Shown piece by piece: positions 34,432 to 45,500 of a DNA stretch of 64,000 nucleotides. The position numbers and the translations under genes were made by a program. The notes under the pieces are model-generated. The model was given only the letters and a program-made list of their open reading frames with translations. It made no database searches and had not been told where the DNA came from. This stretch comes from Siphonodentalium dalli (taxonomy: Eukaryota; Mollusca; Scaphopoda; Gadilida; Siphonodentaliidae), in assembly GCA_032622095.1 (NCBI GenBank), contig CP136066.1, positions 6,161,784 to 6,225,783 of the forward strand, in the 5' to 3' direction. Within the stretch, counting starts at the first letter, position 1; each line of letters starts with the position of its first letter.

Positions 34432-34798
34432 AGTCAGATACGTTCAATCCAGGAATGTCGCCTTCATTGTTACTATAGCTACCTTTATTGTGATTTAAGT
34501 CTTACAAATTACCAGTACTTATGGGTGGATCACCGGAAGCGGATGATTGACGTAATGTACGTCATCTTTCATGGCGACAACGTCAACAAGAATAGTTCTG
34601 GCTTGTATTCCACTAGAGGTATACAATAATATGTATTCAGTGGCTGAGATTCCGTTGAATACATGTGACTCACGTCAATGGGTGTGGAATAAATGTCTAT
34701 ACACTATGGAATCACCGGATGCGCGTGTAAACCACTGTATGTTGCATGGCAAAACAAGCGACGAAAGCGAAGCAAAATGTCGAACGCGTTTGTAAATC
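34432..34798 (+). other. Possible decayed cysteine-containing exon
   Basis: After an acceptor-like CTATACCATTCAG, one frame reads SIQECRLHCYYSYLYCDL, which has the spacing of a PAN-type motif, followed by LWVDHRKRM reminiscent of the lectin exon LWVDGERY. Another frame (34,571-34,795) has CDSRQWVWNKC and further cysteines. I cannot decide whether this is a real exon, a decayed lectin-family copy or chance. Confidence 0.2.
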
Positions 34799-34872
34799 TG
34801 AACCCGAAACAATATAAATTATTCAACGAAGTAACAGAGGAAAGCTAAATTAATTCAAACGCATAGACTGCC

Positions 34873-35140
34873 TTGCGAAACAACCGAAGAAAGCGAAATT
34901 TCGTTCTATTTGTTCGGTTGTTTCGCTGTATTGGTTCAAAAAAGATATGTGACTGGAGAACAGTTGAATGCGACAAAACGTCAAAACGAAATTTCGCAGA
35001 TTACAACATATATACGTGCAGTGTTACGATTTTATAATGGAAACCACGTGCATGAGTAGTATAACAATAACAACGAAACAAGCGAAGGAACCAAAACTAT
35101 CAAACGAAATTTCGTTTGATTATTTCGCTTGCTTCGCTAT
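34873..35140. repeat. Two short palindromes rich in GCGAAA/TTTCGC
   Basis: Arms GCGAAACAACCGAAGAAAGC and its complement (34,873-34,926), and GAAACAAGCGAAGGAAC with its complement (35,068-35,137). Both centre on GAAATTTC. They lie just after the palindrome at 34,262-34,392. Confidence 0.65.
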
Positions 35141-35164
35141 GCAATATAGAATGGTTTACACGCG

Positions 35165-35640
35165 CATACGCCTCATGTCTTTAAACAGTGTCATATGCGT
35201 CATGTCAGTAGAAAGTACCATACGCGTTATTTACGGCGAGGAAGATAACTGGAACTTAGATATGTAAATAGTTCCACACGTGTCATGTATGTAAACAGTG
35301 TCATATGCGTCATGGCAGTAAGCAGTACCGTACACCCGAGTAAACAGTACCATATAACGACGTGGAATATTTCTTGACCTTGTATGTGCATGTAAACAGT
35401 GCCACACTCGTCCTGTCTGTACACAGTGCCATGCACGTCATGCCTGTTAGCAGTACCGTTAGCGAGGAATACATCTGGATCGTGTCTGTAAACAGTGCCA
35501 TACGCGTGATATATATAAGCAGTGCGATACACGTCATGTATGTAAAATGTGTGCCATGTATGTATACAGTGCCATAAGTGTCATGTCTGTAAATAGTACC
35601 ATACACGTCATTGATGGAAATAACATTCCGTCTTGCGCTT
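35165..35640. repeat. 27-bp minisatellite, second block
   Basis: About sixteen variants of CATGTCTGTAAACAGTGCCA-TACGCGT. The unit is near-divisible by three, so it opens ORFs on both strands that are not genes. Confidence 0.75.
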
Positions 35641-36023
35641 TCCTTGTTAAAATATTCAACGAATATTTCAGTATGACAAAACAAGGTCAAATTATATAAC
35701 TTTCTCAGAACTTGACACTAGCAACATTTTATATCAGTCATCGCATATGTGATATGGCATTCGGGAATTAGTTCAGACAGGTTTGTCGATAAGGCGGCAA
35801 GAGTAAACCGACAACGTCACTCGCCCATTCCAGACCAGAGCTTCTTGGTTTCGAGAAAAACCTGTGCCAATGTATTCTCTAATACATGCGAATCTCCCGC
35901 AGGGAGCCTTGTATAAAAAGATAATACACTGGTTTAACAATATTTAACAATATCTAAGCATATGCATTCTCTATCATATATCAAGGTGCCTACGGCAGAC
36001 TCGCATATGCACATGATCTTTAA

Positions 36024-36483
36024 CCCTTTACCCAACAAAGCGGCCATAAACGCCCAAATAAAGCTTCAACAGCCTAAAATATCTTCGGTCTGTCTCAATA
36101 ACACCATACAAATATGGATATCATTGGAACCGGTTCATTGATCACATTGTGGTGGTTACAGTTATGCCCTGTGCCAATGCATTCTCTTATATATGCGAGT
36201 CGACCATAGGTCGCCTCGCATATATAAGAGAATGCATTGGCCTAAAAAAAACTTTTTTTAACACTTTTTACCATTTTTTCTTATAATATTTTCTACATGC
36301 TTTGACAATTTTATTGTTTTTAATATGTGTTAAGCCAATGCATTCTCTTATATATGCGAGGCGACCTATGGTCGACTCGCATATATAAGAGAATGCATTG
36401 GCACAGGGCATAACTGTAACCACCACAATGTGGTCAATGAACCGGTTCCAATGATATAATGGGCCGTTCTGTTGGGTAAAGGG
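36024..36483. mobile_element. piggyBac-like MITE, 460 bp, TTAA target
   Basis: Terminal inverted repeats CCCTTTACCCAACAAAGCGG (left) and the complement of CCGTTCTGTTGGGTAAAGGG (right), flanked by TTAA (36,020-36,023) and TTAG (36,484-36,487, one change). Inside are two palindromes of about 70-80 bp built on AATGCATTCTCTTATATATG and its complement, in inverted order around an AT-rich core. TTAA duplications and CCC ends are typical of piggyBac. Confidence 0.75.
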
Positions 36484-36509
36484 TTAGCCCATGTATGTTG
36501 AATATAATA

Positions 36510-36815
36510 ACATATATTTATCTATATATGCTTGTATGTTGTAGATTGTTATATTAGTGTGTATGTTTGTTATATTTTCTTTATTTGTATATTTATTGCC
36601 ATACCTAATTGTATTTTGTGGTCTGGTATTCAATATCTATCCAATGATTTTGATAAGAAATGATAATTTGTCAATGTTTATATGAAGCAATGAACACAGC
36701 ACATAAATGCAAACACGGTCATGGCACTACGTTTTCAGATTTTCGAAGTTTTGACAAGGAACCAGCCAAGTCAACAACAGGCATTAAGTGCGGGCGCAAA
36801 TTAATATAAATAATG
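36510..36815. repeat. Duplicated segment, copy A (copy B 39,921-40,290)
   Basis: Shares TAGATTGTTATAT, GGCATTAAGTGCGNGCGCAAAT and GCAAACANGGNCATGNNA with 39,921-40,290. Together with the 33,640/37,840 match this shows that two multi-kilobase segments descend from one duplication. Confidence 0.65.
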
Positions 36816-36847
36816 AGTTGCAGTCACCAACAACCACACGACAACTG

Positions 36848-37025
36848 GGTATAAATGACCCGCCATATCAAATTCAGTCGTAAGTCGGGATTTTTTACCC
36901 TGTGCCAATGCATTCTCTTATATATGCGAGTCGACCATAGGTCGCCTCGCATATATAAGAGAATGCAAATTGGCCTAACAATTTTTATCATTTTTTTTAA
37001 ATATATGTTTCTTACATTTTTTAGG
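36848..37025. mobile_element. Related palindromic MITE copy without TTAA ends
   Basis: Starts TGACCCGCCATATCAAATTC, then CCTGTGCCAATGCATTCTCT, a complete palindrome and GGCCTAACAATTTTTATC; same as 32,766-32,890. The right end is missing or truncated near 37,025. Confidence 0.6.
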
Positions 37026-37544
37026 ACATAACATAAAAAACATCCATTACCATGCAGGGAGCCCCACACATATATAGAAGCATATATAAGGGTGTCGTCT
37101 GCTCCTGTTTGATAAGAACAAATTCATCAACTTTGAGATGGAAACATATTATTAAAGGTTCGCAATCCGATTCAATAGTCCCCGTATCATCAGACAACAA
37201 CAACAACATTTCTTCAAAAGACGCTTTAGTTATCAGAATTCATTAATTACACACACATATTGCTAACCACTATCAATTCTAGTATACACATTTCCAAAAC
37301 GTATTATATATCAACAGTTTGTTCAACGCCTTTTGGATTCGAGAGTATATCGGTCGGCTCGTCGAATATTTGCTAGGCCGCCAAGTATTCCAGGTGGTGA
37401 AAAATAATCCAAAATCGATATCTGATAACTCTGATCTTTGACGAGTGGGTTCCTCGACTCGAATCAAATGTTTTACTATCGAAGCCAAAGTAATAGTAAT
37501 TTAGGAGCGTTTATTCGGATTATGTTTCTTTAAACTGTACTTTA

Positions 37545-37640
37545 ACTTCCGTGCAGTATGACTTTAGGTTCGATTCTTAGAATCCTAACACTTTTGTGAT
37601 ACTGAGCTATAATGCCCCTACCTATTTCAAGTACAAAAAA
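37545..37640. repeat. Relic of the 28-bp satellite flank
   Basis: ATACTGAGCTATAATGCC with upstream GATTCTTAGAATCC resembles the left edge of the large 28-bp array (42,480-42,600). One unit-like stretch here was not amplified. Confidence 0.5.
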
Positions 37641-37675
37641 TAACAAATGTGTCATAGATTTCCTTGTAGCATTGA

Positions 37676-37835
37676 TAGTTTTTGAATCATATATTTATGT
37701 CATTGTTGTATTTTTGAATCATATATTTATGTCATTGTTATAGTTTTGAATCATATATGTATGCCACTGTTGTATTTTTGAATTATATATGTATGTGATA
37801 GTTGTATTTTTAAATCATATATTTATGTCATTATA
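37676..37835. repeat. 32-bp tandem repeat, five copies
   Basis: Unit TTTTTGAATCATATATTTAT-GTCATTGTTGTA with substitutions. Confidence 0.8.
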
Positions 37836-37839
37836 CTTT

Positions 37840-38210
37840 TTGAAAAATACAAAAATGTCGCTTTTGTATTTTAGTATGCATATTGCATTCAATACACAAA
37901 GCAGCATATATATTCGACCACAATAGTTAAATTCAGAATGTGCCAGGCCTGTTAATATGTCGCGTCTGTTGCGTATTGCTGATCATATTAACGTTACTCG
38001 ATCTATAAACGAAATTCATATCAAGGATGTAAATCGAGCTCACGGTTGACCGTGACCTACGATTCGTATCTGTAAATAGTGCAATATGTTTCACGTATAT
38101 ATACAGTACCATGCGCTTTATGACTGAAGACAGTGCCATACGCTTCATGTCTGTAAACAGTGCCATACTCGACAAGTCAATAGTGCCACACGATAGCTGC
38201 GTCAACCTGC
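37840..38210. repeat. Segment B with 27-bp minisatellite units
   Basis: Second copy of the 33,640-34,255 segment; only about five 27-bp units remain (38,060-38,190). Confidence 0.65.
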
Positions 38211-38459
38211 GTTTCATTTTATATTGATGCTCGTTTATGTAATTAGGCATTCGGTTGATTAATTAAGACAGCTTTATCTATACGTCCTCTTCTGCTGAAA
38301 ATATTCTCATGTTGAACTTATTTCAAAATGACAAATAAGCAAAATTCGGCATCATTTCAATCTGAATTACGCTTTATATGAACCTAAATCGACTAACTGT
38401 GTACAGTGCTTTCACTGTAAAAATAAAGCGTATAAGTCCAATATGGGTTTAGTTCGGAA

Positions 38460-39188
38460 TAAAAGAAGTCCAATGTGAACCCATGTGAATATTAGGTCCA
38501 ATATGAACCTATGTGAATATTAGGTCCAATATGAACCTATGTGAATATTAAGACCAATATGGACCTATGTGAATATTAGGTCAAATATGAACTTATATGA
38601 ATATTAGGTCCAATATGAACATATGTGAATATTAGGTCCAATATGAACCAATGTGAATATTAGGTCCAATATGAACCTATGTGAATATTAGGTCCAATAT
38701 GAACCTATGTGAATATTATGTCCAATATGAACCTACGTGAATATTAGGTCCAATATGAACATATGTGAATATTAGGTCCAATATGAACCTATGTGAATAT
38801 TAGGTCCAATGTGAACCTATGTGAATATTAGGACCAATATGAACCTATGTGAATATTAGGTCCAATATGAACTTATATGAATATTAGGTCCAATATGAAC
38901 ATATGTGAATATATTTCCAATATGAACCTATGTGAATATTAGGTCCAATATGAACCTATGTGAATATTAGGTCAAATATGAACATCTGTGAATATTAGGT
39001 CCAATATGAACCTATTTCAATAGTAGCTCCAATATGAACCTATGTGAATATTATGCCCAATATGAACATATATGAATATTAGGTCCAATATGAACCTATG
39101 TGAATATTAGGTCCAATATGAACCTATGTGAATATTAGGTCCAATATGAACCTATGTGAATATTAGGTCCAATATGAACCTATGTGCA
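38460..39188. repeat. 28-bp satellite I (about 26 copies)
   Basis: Unit AGGTCCAATATGAACCTATG-TGAATATT, over 90% conserved by eye in most units. Edges decay at 38,430-38,460. Confidence 0.9.
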
Positions 39189-39233
39189 CGAGGATATGTT
39201 GGTCTATAAGAAGAAGAGAGTATTCAGACAATA

Positions 39234-39918
39234 TCGTCCCTCGCTAGCCCAATAACGTATCTCGCTATTCAAATAACGCCAAACGCTAGCTCAATAACGT
39301 CCCTCGCTAGCACAGTAACGTCAATCGATAGATCAATAAGGTCCCTCGCTATGCCAATAACGTATCTCGCTCGCCCAATAACGTCAATAGCTAGCCCAAT
39401 AACATCAACCCAATAACGTATCTCGCTAGGCCAATGACGTCAATCAATAGCTCAATAACGTCCACCGCTAGCCCAGTAGCGTATCTCGCTAGCCCAATGA
39501 CGTATCTCGCTAGTCCAATAACGTCAATCGCTACCCAAATAACGTCAATCGATAGACCAATAACGTCCCGTGCTAGCCCCTTAACGTACCTCGCTATTCA
39601 AGTAACGTCAATCGCTAGCTCATTGACGTCCATCGCTAGCCAAGTAACGTATCTCGCTAGCCCAATAAGGTATCTCGCTAGTCCAATAACGTAAATCGCT
39701 AGTTCAGTAACGTCCATTGCTAGCCCAATAACGTATTTCGCTGGTACCATAACGTCAATTACTAGCCCAATAACGTATATCGCTAGTCCAATAACGTCCG
39801 TCGCTAGCCCAATAACGTATTTCGCTAGCCAAATAACGTCAATCGCTAGCCCAATAACGTCCCTCGCTCACTTAATAATGTCGCTCGCTAGCCAAATAAC
39901 GTCAATCGCTAGCGAATG
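39234..39918. repeat. 21-bp satellite (about 32 copies)
   Basis: Unit GTCAATCGCTAGCCCAATAA-C with alternating variants GTATCTC and GTCAATC. Its length is a multiple of three, so it opens a frame of heptapeptide repeats (39,434-39,694) that I do not call a gene. It begins about 45 bases after satellite I ends. Confidence 0.9.
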
Positions 39919-39920
39919 TA

Positions 39921-40290
39921 TATTGTTTTATATCAAGAGTAGATTGTTATATTTGTTTGAATGTTTGTTTTATTTCCTTAATTGTATTTTTTGGTTTTGT
40001 ATTAAACATCTCATCTTATTTTTGATTCGTTTCCTAGTTGCAGAAGATACGGTTTTCCTAACACATAATAATTAGTTTACACCCCCGACTCAGGGAAATT
40101 ATAGCTGTATATCTTTAAACATCTCACCACTGATTGTGATCAGAAATTGTAATTTTACAATATTCAAATGAAATAATGATCACAGCATACAGAGGCAAAC
40201 AGGGCCATGCTATTACGATTGAAGATGTTGGGAGTTTGGACTAAGCTCTACCAACAGCAGACATTAAGTGCGCGCGCAAATAAATAAACT
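39921..40290. repeat. Duplicated segment, copy B
   Basis: See 36,510-36,815. Ends near GTGCGCGCGCAAATAAATAA. Confidence 0.6.
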
Positions 40291-40714
40291 TAGAGCACAA
40301 TCCCATTGTTGCAATCGTTCCCTGATTTTTGGTAAAGCACACTAATTCCCAAGGCTGGCGAAGGAATAGTTCAATGATTATCCCAATGTTAGGCACACGC
40401 AACTCATAACAGACAAATCGGGCGCTTCAAAGTGCATGGGACCAGTCCGTGTTGTTTCTGACATATCTATTCACATTCAACGGCATTCAGTTCATGTTAA
40501 TCACGTTGTTTGGCGTGGCTAGCCGGCTATTGTGTCCAATCGCGGCCAGCGCACGGATTGTGCGTCGTGGTCAAAACACGTTGAACGGCACATTTCCAGT
40601 TGATTGAATTATGTGGGATCAATTGTGCTATAAGTCGGTCAGTTTAGCTTAGATGATAGACTGACAAGTGATCAGTGTATACGGTACTAAATATAACTTA
40701 ACTTAATTAACTGA

Positions 40715-40861
40715 ATGGTAAGTTTACACAGCCCAACTACATGGGTAACAATTAATCAAATTGTTTACGAGACTGAGTGTTTTCTTTGCAGAAAGGATAT
40801 GTCCTCTTTGAAGGTTCATTTCGGCCAGTTACATTTTGTGATTCTGAGACATGATACTTAA
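40715..40861 (+). CDS. 48-residue ORF with a C2H2-like motif
   Basis: The ATG at 40,715 runs to TAA at 40,859. It contains ECFLCRKDMSSLKVHFGQLH, a Cys-x2-Cys then His-x4-His arrangement with only nine residues between the pairs (twelve is usual). It lies upstream of the next ORF in the same GC-richer island. GTAAGT at its start codon and TTTGCAG at 40,792 could alternatively be a small intron, in which case this ORF would be spliced away. Confidence 0.3.
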   Translation: MVSLHSPTTWVTINQIVYETECFLCRKDMSSLKVHFGQLHFVILRHDT

Positions 40862-40985
40862 GTTGAGCACTGATACTTTCATATTCATATCATTCGAGTT
40901 CCGACCGCCGGTGGGATAAGACGTCTCGGCTTAAGCGCTCCTGAGCATCGCCCAACTGCGATCGGATTACTGGCTTCAGCGGACA

Positions 40986-41725
40986 ATGGATTCGTTTATA
41001 ATCCCCGCTGAAGTCAGGCTCGTTCTGAGCTCATTCAACCTGGATTGCCCGGCCTGTAATTTACAAAGGTCAGGTAGCCAGGTTGACTTGTTTTTGACAT
41101 ACCGGGTTACACCGACACGGTCCTTTTCAGGACCCTCTGCCGGTCGTAACCCGGTAGCTGGAGACCACCAGCTACCTGGGGATGGTGGAGGAGGCAAGAA
41201 GAAGCGGCGTAGAAGGAAGAAGACCCCTCCCGCAGAAGAAGAGACACGGACAGGAGGGCCAAGTGGAAACAGGGGAGACGCCCAGCTTTCCCCCACTTGG
41301 CCTCCCCCGAAGACGCAGCTAACGCTATTGTCATCAGAATCAGGGACACCGACGCCATTCCGGAGGTCCATGCTATCGTCATCGAAGTCAGCGGATACAG
41401 GGACGCGGATACCACCCGGACGTTCCTGCCGCTGACGTCGGGTTGGAGATGGACACGTCAACACCCTGCACACCGGAGGACCAACACATCCCGGTGTCCC
41501 CCCATCTCCACCACCAGGACCGACAACAACACCAGCGATGGCTCCACTCGTTCTCGCGAGGACATCATTAAAGGCGCGCTGGCAACTCAGGCAGTTGCAG
41601 AAAAACTCATCGCAGAGTACCAGGCAGAACGAAAACAGCGAGAAGCAACGGAGCTGAAAGCAACATCAACAACAACAACACCACCAGTAACAACATCAGC
41701 CGACAGAAAAAAAAGAAAGCAATGA
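40986..41725 (+). CDS. Unidentified coding-like locus with two overlapping plus frames
   Basis: A frame from ATG 40,986 (start MDSFIIPAEVRLVLSSFNLD, then CPACNLQ) is open to 41,435 and holds a basic run KKKRRRRKK at about residue 71. A second frame is open from 41,297 to the TGA at 41,723 and contains a helical EDIIKGALATQAVAEKLIAE, a Thr-rich stretch and a basic end DRKKRKQ. AATAAA follows at 41,727-41,732. GC content is well above the neighbourhood. A frameshift between about 41,300 and 41,430 would join them into about 245 residues. No family recognised. A gag/ORF1-like protein of an unknown element or a young host gene are both possible. Open minus frames here are probably shadows. Confidence 0.4.
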
Positions 41726-42264
41726 AAATAAAATAATAATAAGATCATCTTCACCCATGTTTCATGATTTCATGTTTTTGTCCATCATAACATGTATTTT
41801 AAATAAAATTCAAAAGTGGGTTGTAGGGAAGGGGTTCCTCCCCTTCCAAATCCTCCCGGGAGAAATCCCAAACCCCAATAATAAAAAATTCATTAAACAT
41901 TATTTAATACGCGACTTATTAATGTCAGAACATTCGGACTCAGAGTACATGAGGACCCGCAGCGTAATTATCTCCCTTCGATCACAGACAGCGTGCTCAC
42001 TATCCAGGACGTTGACATCACTCAGGTCGCTCTAATCCGATAATATTGATTGGCCTTTATGGTCAAGACAGTATATACATAATCAGTGCACGTTTTTCAC
42101 ATGGTTTGTCCACTGGACCGGTATGTAAATTGGTATGCACGCAGCCGAATCCTGTCATAGAACGAGCGGTTGCAAGGTCCTCGTGAATGCCCCAGTGTCC
42201 AGAATACTCACAAACGACGTATGTGTTAAGTAGTGTCCTGACATTATCGTCATTGTTCATTCCA

Positions 42265-42408
42265 GGTTATATTGGTCTGAAGGTACGTGGCTACAGGGTT
42301 CCAGATGGGGAGGGACTTATCTTATTCCCCAAGCTTCCCAGCTGTTGGACATTTTCATCTCCGCTAATTTTTTTAAATGTCCTAATGATTACCATTCCAG
42401 ACCAAAGG
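42265..42408 (+). other. Possible internal exon
   Basis: Flanked by TTGTTCATTCCAG and AAAG/GTAAAC. One frame reads LYWSEGTWLQGSRWGG, reminiscent of the W.dGt..W block of lectin domains; another reads GYIGLKVRGYRVPDGEG. Two open frames and no partner exon keep this tentative. Confidence 0.2.
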
Positions 42409-42544
42409 TAAACAAATTTGCTTTTGTTAATTTAACAATTTCAATTTATATTTGGTGTGGCATTCCCGAATAAAGAGACTGTGGTTTAAGTCCGATTCCG
42501 TGCACTATAACCGTGCACTTATTTCCGATTCGTAGTAACCTTAC

Positions 42545-45500
42545 CAGTTTGCAATACTGAGCTATAGTGCCTCCGTCCATTTGATATAGTTATAGTGCCT
42601 CCGTCCATTTGATAGATATATAGTGCCTCCGTCCATTTGATAGAGCTATAATGCATCCGTCCATTTGATATAGCTATAGCACCTCCGTCCATTTGATATA
42701 GCTATAGTGCCTCCACCCATTTGATATAGCTATAGTGCATCCGTCCATTTGATATAGCTATATTGCATCCGTCAATTTGATATAGCTATAGTGCATCCGT
42801 CCATTTGATATAGCTATATTGCGTCCGTCCATTTGATATAGCTATATTGCATCCGTCCATTTGATATAGCTATATTGCGTCCGTCCATTTGATATAGATG
42901 CAGTGCCTCCGTCCATTTGATATAGCTATAGTGCATCCGTCCATTTGATATAGCTATATTGCGTCCGTCCATTTGATATAGCTATATTGCATCCGTCCAT
43001 TTGATATAGCTGCAGTGCCTCCGTCCATTTGATATAGCTATAGTGCATCCGTCCAATTGATATAGCTATATTGCGTCCGTCCATTTGATATAGCTATAGT
43101 GCCTCCCCTATTTGATAAAGCTAAATTGCCTCCGTCCATTTGATATAGCTGCAGTGCCTCCGTCCATTTGATATAGCTATAGTGCCTCCGCCCATTTGAT
43201 ATAGCTATAGTGCATCCGTCCATTTGATATAGCTATATTGCGTCCGTCCATTTGATATAGTTATAGTGCCTCCCCCTATTTGATAAAGCTATATTGCCTC
43301 CGTCCATTTGATATAGCTGCAGTACCTCCGTCCAATTGATATAGCTATAGTGCATCCGTCCAATTGATATAGCTATATTGCGTCGGTCCATTTGATATAG
43401 CTATAGTGCCTCCCCCTATTTGATAAAGCTATATTGCCTCCGTCCATTTGATATAGCTGCAGTGCCTCCGTCCATTTGATATAGCTATAGTGCCTCCGCC
43501 CATTTGATATAGCTATATTGCCTCCGTCCAATTGATATAGCTATAGTGCGTCCGTTCAATTGATATAGCTATAGAGCGTCCGTCCATTTGATATAGCTAT
43601 ATTGCCTCCGCCCATTTGATATAGCTATAGTGCATCCGTCCATTTGATATAGCCATAGTGCCTCCGTCCAATTGATATAGCTATAGTGCGTCCGTTCAAT
43701 TGATATAGCTATAGAGCGTCTGTCCATTTGATAAAGCTATAGTGCGTCTGTCCATTTGGTATATCTATAGTGCGTACGTCCATTTGAAATAGCTATAATG
43801 CAGCCGTCCATTTGATATAGCTATAATGCGTCCGTCCATTTGATATAGCTGTAGTGCTCCGTCCATTTAATATAGCTATAGTGCCTCCGCCAATTTGTTA
43901 TAGCTATAGTGCGTCCGTCCACTTGGTATAACTATAGTGCCTCCGTCCATTTGATATAGCTATAGTGCGTCCGTCCATTTGATATAGATATAGTGCATCT
44001 GTCCATTTGATATAGCTATAGTGCCTCCGCCCATTTGATATAGCTATATTTCCTCCGTCCAATTGATATAGCTATAGTGCGTCCGTTCAATTGATATAGC
44101 TATATAGCGTCCGTCCATTTGATAAAGCTATAGAGCGTCCGTCCATTTGATAAAGCTATAGAGCATCCGTTCAATTGATATAGCTACAGTGCCTCCGTCC
44201 AATTGATATAGCTATAGTGCGTCCGTTCAATTGATATAGCTATAGAGCGTCCGTCCATTTGATAAAGCTATAGTGCGTCTGTCCATTTGGTATATCTATA
44301 GTGCGTACGTCCATTTGAAATAGCTATAATGCGTCCGTCCATTTGATATAGCTATAATGCGTCCGTCCATTTGATATAGCTGTAGTGCTCCGTCCATTTA
44401 ATATAGCTATAGTGCCTCCGCCCATTTGTTATAGCTATAGTGCGTCCGTCCACTTGGTATAACTATAGTGCCTCCGTCCATTTGATATAGCTATAGTGCG
44501 TCCGTCCATTTGATATAGATATAGTGCATCTGTCCATTTGATATAGCTATGGTGCCTCCGTCCATTTGATAGATCTATAGTGCCTCCGTTCTTTTTATAT
44601 AACTATATTGCCTCCGTCCATTTGATATAACGATAGTGCGTCCGTCCATTTGATATAACTATAGTGCCTCCCCCTATTTGATAAAGCTATATTGCCTCCG
44701 TCCATTTGATATAGCTGCAGTGCCTCCGTCCAATTGATATAGCTATAGTGCATCCGCCCAATTGATATAGCTATATTGCGTCCGTCCATTTGATATAGCT
44801 ATAGTGCCTCCCCCTATTTGATAAAGCTATATTGCCTCCGTCCATTTGATACAGCTGCAGTGCCTCCGCCCATTTGATATAGCTATAGTGCGTCCGTCCA
44901 TTTGATATAGCTGATATAGCTATAGTGCATCCGTCCAATTGATATAGCTATATTGCGTTCGTCCATTTGATAGAGCTATAGTCCGTCCGTTCATTTGGTA
45001 TATCTATAGTGCGTACGTCCATTTTATAAAACTATAGTGCCTCCGTCCAATTGATATAGCTATAGTGCGTCCGTTCAATTGATATAGCTATAGTGCGTCC
45101 GTCCATTTGATATAACTATAGTGCGTCCGTCCATTTGATAGATATATAGTGCGTCCGTCCATTTGATATAACTATATTGCCTCCACCCATTTGATATAGA
45201 TATAGTGCCTCCGCCCATTTGATATAGCTATATTGCCTCCGTCCAATTGATATAGCTATAGTGCGTCCGTTCATTTGATATATATATAGTGCATCTGTCC
45301 ATTTGGTATATCTATAGAGCGTACGTCCAATTGAAATAGCTATAATGCGTCCGCCCATTTGATATAGCTATAATGCGTCCGTCCAATTGATATAGCTATA
45401 GTGCATCCGTCCATTTGATATAGCTATAGTGCCTCCGCCCATTTGATATAGCTATATTGCCTCCGTCCAATTGATATAGCTATAGTGCGTCCGTTCAATT

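Noticed and set aside
39434-39694. 86-codon plus ORF of SPITSIA-like repeats
   Set aside because: The 21-bp satellite is a multiple of three and opens frames by itself; no start context or domain.
40976-41473. 165-codon minus ORF opposite the GC-rich locus
   Set aside because: Shadow of plus frames in GC-rich DNA; the polyadenylation signal and basic runs favour plus.
42478-42540. tRNA-like GATTCCGTGCACTATAACCG stretch
   Set aside because: No cloverleaf with acceptor and T arms could be built.
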